DNA of 19,782 nucleotides from Paracoccaceae bacterium. Its GTDB lineage: Bacteria; Pseudomonadota; Alphaproteobacteria; Rhodobacterales; Rhodobacteraceae. The position numbers and the translations under genes are program-made. Position 1 is the first letter of the stretch. Each line of letters starts with the position of its first letter. The notes under the pieces are model-generated. The model was given only the letters and a program-made list of their open reading frames with translations. It was not told the DNA's origin and did not search any database. The stretch is from the NCBI GenBank assembly GCA_020832725.1, contig JAFIEC010000069.1, positions 1 to 19,782 of the forward strand, in the 5' to 3' direction. Below, in pieces: positions 15,205 to 19,782 of the stretch.

Positions 15205-16092
15205 ATGCGGAACATGATCCGAAGATTGCGCTGGCCGGATTACCTGATCCTGGCGGTGCTTGCCCTGTTCGCGGGTTATGTCTGGTTCACTGTCGAAGGA
15301 TCGTTGAACTACAACTGGCGGTGGAACCGCATTCCCAACCAGATCGTCGGCTACCACACCGTTCGCGAGGAATACTTTGCCGGCCTGCTTCTGCGCGGGC
15401 TCCTGGCGACCATCCGCATCTGCATCTATGCGGCCATTCTGGCCGTGATTCTCGGGACAATCCTGGGCATCGCGCGGTGTTCGAAGAACCTTACCGTCCG
15501 CATGCTCGCACGCACCTACATGGAGTGCCTGCGCAACATCCCCCCTGTGGTGGTGATTTTCATCTTCTTCTTCTTCTTTTCACAGCAACTCGTCGATGCG
15601 CTGGATCTGGCCCGCTGGTCGCGCAACATCGCCCGAAACGACGAGGCCTCGTTGCTGTGGGGCTTCTTCTTCGGCGACATGCGGCGCTTTCCGGCGCTGC
15701 TGTCAGGGGTGATCGTGCTGGCGCTTTTCCAAAGTGCCTTCGTGGGCGAGATCGTGCGCGCGGGTATCGAATCCATCCCCCGCGGTCAGCGCGAAGCGGC
15801 GCGCTCCATCGGCATGGGCCATCTCGCCGAGATGCGCTATATCGTGCTGCCGCAGGCGTTCAAGAAGGTGGTGCCGCCGCTGACCAACCAGTTCATCACC
15901 CTGATCAAGGACAGCTCTATCGTGTCGCTGATCTCGATCCCGGAGCTGACATACAACACGCTTGAACTCGTGGCCTCGTCGCGCATGATCTTCGAGGCGT
16001 GGCTCACCACGGCAGCCTTTTATTTCGTTCTGTGTTTCGGGCTTTCGCGACTGTTCGCACGGTTGGAGCGGCGGCGTGAGGGCCAACAATGA
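15205..16092 (+). CDS. Polar amino-acid ABC transporter permease 2
   Basis: The 295-residue permease is paralogous to permease 1 and completes the heterodimeric channel. A first membrane segment (YLILAVLALFAGYVWF) is followed by a loop with LNYNWRWNRIP, which resembles the YNWQWYQIP loop of permease 1. The core contains CLRNIPPVVVIFIFFFFFS and FQSAFVGEIVRAGIESIPRG. The EAA loop begins at residue 197 (EAARSIGMGHLAEMRYIVLP). It is the last gene of the transporter set. No convincing terminator hairpin was found after it. Confidence 0.92.
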   Translation: MRNMIRRLRWPDYLILAVLALFAGYVWFTVEGSLNYNWRWNRIPNQIVGYHTVREEYFAGLLLRGLLATIRICIYAAILAVILGTILGIARCSKNLTVRMLARTYMECLRNIPPVVVIFIFFFFFSQQLVDALDLARWSRNIARNDEASLLWGFFFGDMRRFPALLSGVIVLALFQSAFVGEIVRAGIESIPRGQREAARSIGMGHLAEMRYIVLPQAFKKVVPPLTNQFITLIKDSSIVSLISIPELTYNTLELVASSRMIFEAWLTTAAFYFVLCFGLSRLFARLERRREGQQ

Positions 16093-16464
16093 CAAGGCGC
16101 CCCTGAAGCCTGCGCGTTTCTGCCCCCGTGGTCCCGTAAGCTGACGGTCTTCGCATCTCGCCCGAAGCAGCGGGCCACGGCATGAGCGCCTTGCGGTGGC
16201 GTGCTCGTTCCTCGTGGGCCCGGGGCTCGAGCGGCCTGCAGGCCTTCTGCGCTGCGCTCGGAGCAGCGGATCGCTCTCGATCTCAAGTTGCGCCCAATCG
16301 TCGCAGCCGGGATCGGAGATAGTGCCTGCGAAGTATGCCAACCTGAGGAATTCGACCGTCTCTCCCGTGTAGGCGGGCCAGCGACGCCGATCAATCAACA
16401 ACTTGTCAGGTCCGGCTCGAGAATATCTGTTGGCGTGGCGCAGGATTGCCCCCATAGACCGTCG
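16093..16464. other. 372-bp intergenic stretch, possible gene remnant
   Basis: No intact gene was recognised. On the minus strand, about 16241-16407, one frame reads with an ordinary residue mix (PAYTGETVEFLRLAYFAGTI, then DPGCDDWAQLEIESDPLL), unlike the Arg/Pro-rich antisense frames around it, so a decayed gene is possible. A 12-bp palindrome GGCCTGCAGGCC lies at 16233-16244. A weak promoter-like pair, TTGTCA at 16403 and TATCTG at 16424 with a 15-nt spacer, could serve the acyltransferase gene. Confidence 0.3.
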
Positions 16465-17340
16465 ATGATCTCTCGGTTCGTTATCTCGGTCTGGCATCGC
16501 GCCCAGTACATTCCGCTTTGGTCTGCGCTGTCGGCTGTGCGGCTGCGCAGCCTGGATCATCGTGCGCGAATCTTCGGCACCATGGTCGGCTTTGCCATGC
16601 GCTGGTTTCCGCCCGCTCGCTGGCGGTTCGACCCGGAAGTGCAGAGGGTTTTTCCCGACATGCCGCGCGCTCAGCGCGCCGCACTGCGCCGCGAGATGGG
16701 CAGCAACATGGGGCGGACCCTGTTCGAGATCCTCCACAGCGCAGATTTCCAGGCGCGACCTGAGCGGTTCCACATCTCCGGTCCGGGGCTCGCGGCGCTG
16801 GAGCAGGCCCGCGCTGCGGGCAAGGGTGCCATCATCGTGTCTGGACATTTCGGCCAGTGGGATGCCGTGCGCGCCGTACTCAAGGCCCGCGGGATGGAGA
16901 CGGGTGCCGTCTATCGTCCGCAGCGGAACCGTTTCTATCAGCGCGGCTTCCTTGCCGGCATCGAGGAAGGCGGCAAGCCCGTCATCGCCACCGGGCGGGC
17001 GGGTACGATGGATCTGGTCCGCCACCTCCGCAGGGGCGGCTTTCTGGCGATCCTGCTGGACGAGAAATATGCCGAGGGCGTCCCGGTTCCGTTCCTCGGC
17101 CACCCGGCCCTGACATCGACGTCGGCGGCCACCCTGGCACTCAAGTACGATCTTCCCCTCGTACCCGCCTATGGAACGCGCCGACCGGATGGGTCAGAAT
17201 TCGACGTCGTCTTCGAGGCCCCCATCCCGCACACAGACGCGCTCACGATGACGAGGGCCGTCAACGACAGCCTCTCCGCCCGCGTTCTTGCCAATCCGGG
17301 CCAATGGTACTGGCTGCTGCGCCGCTGGATGGGCGCCTGA
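16465..17340 (+). CDS. LpxL/HtrB-like lysophospholipid acyltransferase
   Basis: The 291-residue protein matches the bacterial lipid A acyltransferase family in length and layout. An N-terminal amphipathic/hydrophobic part comes first, then the catalytic H-x4-D motif in GHFGQWD (His128, Asp133). After it come VYRPQRNRFYQRGF, GGFLAILLDEKYAEGVPVPF and LPLVPAYGTRRPDGSEF, ending in NPGQWYWLLRRWM. Such enzymes add a secondary acyl chain to a lipid at the cytoplasmic face of the inner membrane. I chose the ATG at 16465 (MISRFVISVWHRAQYIPLW); an in-frame upstream extension to 16201 lacks family character. There is no good ribosome site. The true substrate may be lipid A or another glycolipid, given the glycosyltransferase gene downstream on the same strand. 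Confidence 0.85.
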   Translation: MISRFVISVWHRAQYIPLWSALSAVRLRSLDHRARIFGTMVGFAMRWFPPARWRFDPEVQRVFPDMPRAQRAALRREMGSNMGRTLFEILHSADFQARPERFHISGPGLAALEQARAAGKGAIIVSGHFGQWDAVRAVLKARGMETGAVYRPQRNRFYQRGFLAGIEEGGKPVIATGRAGTMDLVRHLRRGGFLAILLDEKYAEGVPVPFLGHPALTSTSAATLALKYDLPLVPAYGTRRPDGSEFDVVFEAPIPHTDALTMTRAVNDSLSARVLANPGQWYWLLRRWMGA

Positions 17341-17355
17341 CGCCAGCTGATCGCG

Positions 17356-17374
17356 TGAAGCGGGCTCCGCTTCA
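17356..17374 (+). terminator. Hairpin after the acyltransferase gene
   Basis: TGAAGCGG and CCGCTTCA form a perfect 8-bp stem with a 3-nt loop, 15 nt past the stop. No T-run follows. The remainder of 17375-17603 holds no recognised gene. It has a consensus-like TTGACA at 17485 without a matching -10 box. Confidence 0.5.
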
Positions 17375-17603
17375 TCCCAACCTGCATGGAGCAGGCCCCT
17401 CGGGTGTACGGGAAGGCTTCCGAAACTGTTCTCCGGAGACGTCCCGGGCTTCCCGAACGGGATGCCGCGGTTGCTATGACGCGCTTGACAACGCTGTTCC
17501 GTTGGCCCGACGGTGCCCCGATCCCGTCGCTTCCGGGGTTGGCGAACCATGTTTCCCCGGTTCAGGAGCGAAGGAACGGGATTTCGCACTGGGCATCACC
17601 TGA

Positions 17604-18875
17604 ATGCGCGTTGTCTTTTTCAGCTACGGATCCCGCGGAGACGTGCAGCCCCAGGTGGCAATGGCGGCCGGGCTCCAGCAGCAGGGGTTCAGGACGCGGG
17701 TCGCCGCGCCGGAAAACCTGCGTGGCTTCATCGAACAGGCCGGAATCGAATATGCTCCGCTGTTCGGCTCCTCTCAGGAGATACTGGAATCGGAAAACGG
17801 GCAGCGGTGGCTGGAGTCGGGCAACGTGGCCGCGTTCATGAAGGAACTCACCAGGATTTCCAACCGGATCGACCCCGAGCTGTTCCGCACCGGGTTGGAC
17901 GCCGCGCGGGATGCGGATGCGATCGTCGGGGGCACGCTTGCAGAAGACATGGCCTTCACGCTGGCCGAACACAGACGCGTACCGTTCCTGTTTGCCCATA
18001 CAATGCCGCTTGAGACGACCGGGGATTATGCCCAACCGCTGGTGACGACGCGGAAATTGCCGCTGCGGTCGCTCAACCGCGCCACTTATGCCCTCTTTCG
18101 CGTCCTGTTGACGCGGCAACGCACAAGGACGCTCGCGGTATTTCGCAAGGAACTCGGCCTCGCCCCGAGGCGCGCAACCGTCGTGTCCCGGAGCGCCGAG
18201 CTTGGTGTTCCCGCGCTCCAGCTCTGGAGCCCGCATCTTGTGCCACACGCAAGCGATGCCCCGGCAGGGGCGGTGACGACGGGGTTTCAGCGCCTGCCCC
18301 CGTCCGTCCGCGCCGGGCTGGGCGAAGAGGCGCCGCCCGCTGAATTGCTGCATTGGCTGGAGGCCGGTCCGCCACCGGTCTATGTCGGCTTCGGCAGCAT
18401 GCCGATGCCATCGCTTGCCCGCTTCGCAGGGGACATCCTCGATATCGCCCGGACGCTTGGGGTCAGGTTCGCGCTTTCGCCAGGCTGGAACAAGCTGGCC
18501 TCGGTCGGGCACCTCGAATGCGACGAGCTGATGTTTGTCCCATCGATAGATCATGAATGGTTTTTCAAGCGCTGTGCTGCGGCGGTCCATCACGGTGGCG
18601 CGGGTACGACTGCGGCAAGTCTGGGGGCGGGTATTCCGACGATCGTGTGCTCGTTCTTTGCCGACCAGCCTTTCTGGGGGGAAAGGGTCGCGCGACTTGG
18701 CGCCGGTGTCCACCTGCCGCGCGTAAAGATGAACCGGCAGACGCTGGGAGAGGCTGTCGGGCGCGCGATCCGTGACGACATGCGCGACCGGGCCCGCGAC
18801 ATCGGCTGCAAACTTGGGGCAGAAGACGGCAACGCCCGAGCGGTTGAAGCCCTGACATCCTTTCTGAAGCACTGA
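17604..18875 (+). CDS. GT1-family glycosyltransferase (UGT / sterol-glucosyltransferase-like)
   Basis: The 423-residue GT-B protein transfers a sugar from a nucleotide-sugar donor to a lipophilic acceptor. The N-terminal acceptor domain opens with FFSYGSRGDVQPQVAMAAGL, the GSRGDVxP signature of this family. The C-terminal donor domain has PVYVGFGSMP near residue 258 and HHGGAGTTAASLGAGIPTIV starting at His329, then FADQPFWGERVARLGAG, the usual nucleotide-sugar site. Relatives glycosylate sterols, carotenoids, macrolides or rhamnolipid precursors. The acceptor here is unknown; a membrane lipid is plausible next to the acyltransferase. The start is set by the conserved N-terminus, since no ribosome site is evident. 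Confidence 0.88.
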   Translation: MRVVFFSYGSRGDVQPQVAMAAGLQQQGFRTRVAAPENLRGFIEQAGIEYAPLFGSSQEILESENGQRWLESGNVAAFMKELTRISNRIDPELFRTGLDAARDADAIVGGTLAEDMAFTLAEHRRVPFLFAHTMPLETTGDYAQPLVTTRKLPLRSLNRATYALFRVLLTRQRTRTLAVFRKELGLAPRRATVVSRSAELGVPALQLWSPHLVPHASDAPAGAVTTGFQRLPPSVRAGLGEEAPPAELLHWLEAGPPPVYVGFGSMPMPSLARFAGDILDIARTLGVRFALSPGWNKLASVGHLECDELMFVPSIDHEWFFKRCAAAVHHGGAGTTAASLGAGIPTIVCSFFADQPFWGERVARLGAGVHLPRVKMNRQTLGEAVGRAIRDDMRDRARDIGCKLGAEDGNARAVEALTSFLKH

Positions 18876-19079
18876 CAGCCCGGGGGTCCTTCGTATTCCT
18901 CATTTCCAGAGCGTCAATATCATCTGCGTCGACAGGCCCGCGAGGTTTGAACCGCGCCGACTCTGCCAAGGGAGTTCACGTCAGGCAGGCCTCGCCCTCT
19001 CGGATCCGTGTCGTTTCGTTGGTTTGGCCATGCACATATCGGAACGTCCAGGACGACTGACACTGGAGCCTTTCTGTCG
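18876..19079. other. Intergenic stretch, nothing assigned
   Basis: This 204-bp gap separates the convergent glycosyltransferase and GntR remnant genes. I see only a small palindrome CGTCC-A-GGACG near 19045 and no convincing terminator or RNA gene. Confidence 0.5.
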
Positions 19080-19544
19080 CTACGCCGAACTCAAAAGCCT
19101 CAGGATGTATTTCTCGTTGAGGTCATAAAGTTCGTTCAGAAGGCCGCGCGCAAGCGGGGCATCGCCATTGGCGGCCGCGCGCACGATTCGGGCATGCTGG
19201 ACGAGGGCTTCTTGCTGCCCCTCGGTGCCCCTTTGAGTGTACCAGAACCTGCGGACGAGCGCGTGAACTGGTTTCATCGCGTCAGTGAGGAAGCGGTTGT
19301 CAGCCGCCTTGTCAATTATGCCGTCGAATTCGCTGTCGAGGCGGTAATAACCCACCAGATCCAAGGTCGCCGCACAGGCCGCCATGTCTTCGGCCAGCTG
19401 ACCAAGCAAGAGACGTTGCTCCGGGGTGGCGCGCTGACTGCCTCGCACGATAACGCGAACCTCAAGTCCCCGACGCATTTCAATGAGTTGCAGCTGGCTC
19501 TTCAGATCGACCTCTGTGACGACGATTCCCCGGCGCGGTAGGAT
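19080..19544 (-). pseudogene. GntR-family (FCD) regulator, 5' part cut off by an insertion sequence
   Basis: What remains is the effector domain of a FadR/VanR-type GntR regulator: PRRGIVVTEVDLKSQLQLIE, then LGQLAEDMAACAATLDLVGY, DSEFDGIIDKAADNRFLTDA and QHARIVRAAANGDAPLARGL. The normal N-terminal winged helix-turn-helix of about 70 residues is missing, because the frame runs directly into the terminal repeat of an IS at 19545. A reading that begins inside the IS (TTG at 19557) would make only the effector domain. Several usual FCD metal-ligand histidines are absent (FD for FH; no final His), so metal binding is doubtful. The lost half may lie beyond the IS, outside the window. Its former targets are unknown; the gene ends about 200 bp from the glycosyltransferase gene. 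Confidence 0.85.
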
Positions 19545-19560
19545 GGCTCTGTTGCACAAA
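19545..19560. repeat. IS terminal inverted repeat
   Basis: GGCTCTGTTGCACAAA marks the junction with the GntR coding sequence. The matching repeat should lie beyond the right edge. It sits 38 nt outside the transposase stop codon. Confidence 0.7.
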
Positions 19561-19598
19561 CCGGGTGACGGTCAGGGTTCCCCTTTCCCCGGACAGAT

Positions 19599-19782
19599 TT
19601 ACCCCACGGCTTCTGTTACGGGAATGCCGAGCGCTGTGAAGCCGTTCAGGACGGCGATACGAACCTGGAACTCGGCGACCTGACGGTCGCACGCGCGCGC
19701 GGAGAGGCGCTGGCCAAGGAGCTTGATGCAATGCATCTTGGTCTCGGCGCGGCTTCGGAGGTGATAGCCGCTTCATCGTCGC
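19599..19782 (-). pseudogene. IS5-family transposase C-terminus with internal stop
   Basis: The last 60 or so codons read SGYHLRSRAETKMHCIKLLG, then DRQVAEFQVRIAVLNGFTAL and end GIPVTEAVG. This is the conserved C-terminus of one IS5-family transposase group, with the catalytic Glu in the RAETKM segment. Directly before SGYH the frame reads Arg-Arg-stop, with TGA at 19773-19775. Relatives, as I remember them, have Trp (TGG) there, so one G-to-A change would explain it. The stop would remove the catalytic Glu, leaving this copy unable to move by itself. The 5' part is outside the window. Confidence 0.8.

Larger units (their letters stand above)
19545..19782 (-). mobile_element. IS5-family insertion sequence, one end, continues past window
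   Basis: The element begins with GGCTCTGTTGCACAAA at 19545-19560, a typical terminal inverted repeat for this kind of IS, and runs right to the window edge. The C-terminal end of its transposase lies inside on the minus strand. The insertion interrupts the GntR gene. The other end and the target duplication are not visible, so the exact group is not settled. Confidence 0.8.

Noticed and set aside
16201..16464. N-terminal extension of the acyltransferase
   Set aside because: The extra residues lack family character, and the protein has its usual length and N-terminus from the ATG at 16465.
15703..17103. Long antisense frame from permease 2 into the acyltransferase gene
   Set aside because: Most of it is a shadow of the plus-strand genes. 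Only the short intergenic part is kept, as a weak possible remnant.
17485..17490. Perfect -35 hexamer TTGACA upstream of the glycosyltransferase
   Set aside because: At 16-18 nt spacing the sequence is GC-rich (around CGACGG), with no -10 resemblance.
18940..18957. tRNA T-loop-like sequence GGTTCAAACC on the minus strand
   Set aside because: The flanking arm pairs poorly, and no anticodon arm, acceptor stem or full cloverleaf could be built around it.
1..19782. CRISPR arrays, rRNA or phage genes
   Set aside because: No regularly spaced direct repeats, rRNA-like stretches or phage structural proteins were seen on either strand.

Overview
The window looks like GC-rich alphaproteobacterial DNA, most likely from a Rhodobacteraceae-type organism. 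This rests on the codon composition, the SoxBDAG arrangement, the GcvA-like LysR protein, the amino-acid ABC transporter and the style of the IS5-family element. I could not run a taxonomic search, so the lineage is an inference.

Layout: (1) 3-719, the 3' part of an alpha/beta-hydrolase-like gene whose catalytic serine and histidine positions are replaced. (2) 897-1475 (-), an XRE-cupin regulator divergent from soxB. (3) 1562-6498, a tightly packed soxB-soxD-soxA-soxG operon for a heterotetrameric sarcosine-oxidase-type enzyme. (4) Converging on it, a two-gene minus-strand unit (6540-7789) of a desaturase-fold diiron protein and a Rieske ferredoxin, joined by a GTGA overlap. (5) 8020-9105 (-), an M29-aminopeptidase/NicX-fold protein divergent from a LysR regulator (9201-10148). 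(6) A plus-strand run of a Rieske oxygenase of the VanA demethylase type (10234-11271), an atypical ADP-ribosylglycohydrolase-family protein (11314-12519) and a four-gene polar amino-acid-type ABC importer (12661-16092). (7) A separate envelope pair, an LpxL/HtrB-like acyltransferase (16465-17340) and a GT1 glycosyltransferase (17604-18875). (8) A GntR/FCD regulator gene cut by an IS5-family element that runs off the right edge (19080-19782).

Read together, regions 2-6 look like one catabolic locus for an N-methylated, amino-acid-like or heterocyclic compound. The importer would bring it in. The Rieske oxygenase and the diiron-protein/ferredoxin pair would hydroxylate or demethylate it. The NicX-fold protein could open a ring or otherwise process an intermediate. 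SoxBDAG would oxidise an N-methyl amino acid (sarcosine, N-methylglutamate or similar) and pass the one-carbon unit to tetrahydrofolate. The substrate cannot be read from the sequence. The strongest regulatory link is a 15-bp LysR-type dyad that occurs, with 12 of 15 bases identical, between lysR and the NicX-fold gene and again just before the Rieske oxygenase gene. No rRNA, tRNA or CRISPR array was seen.
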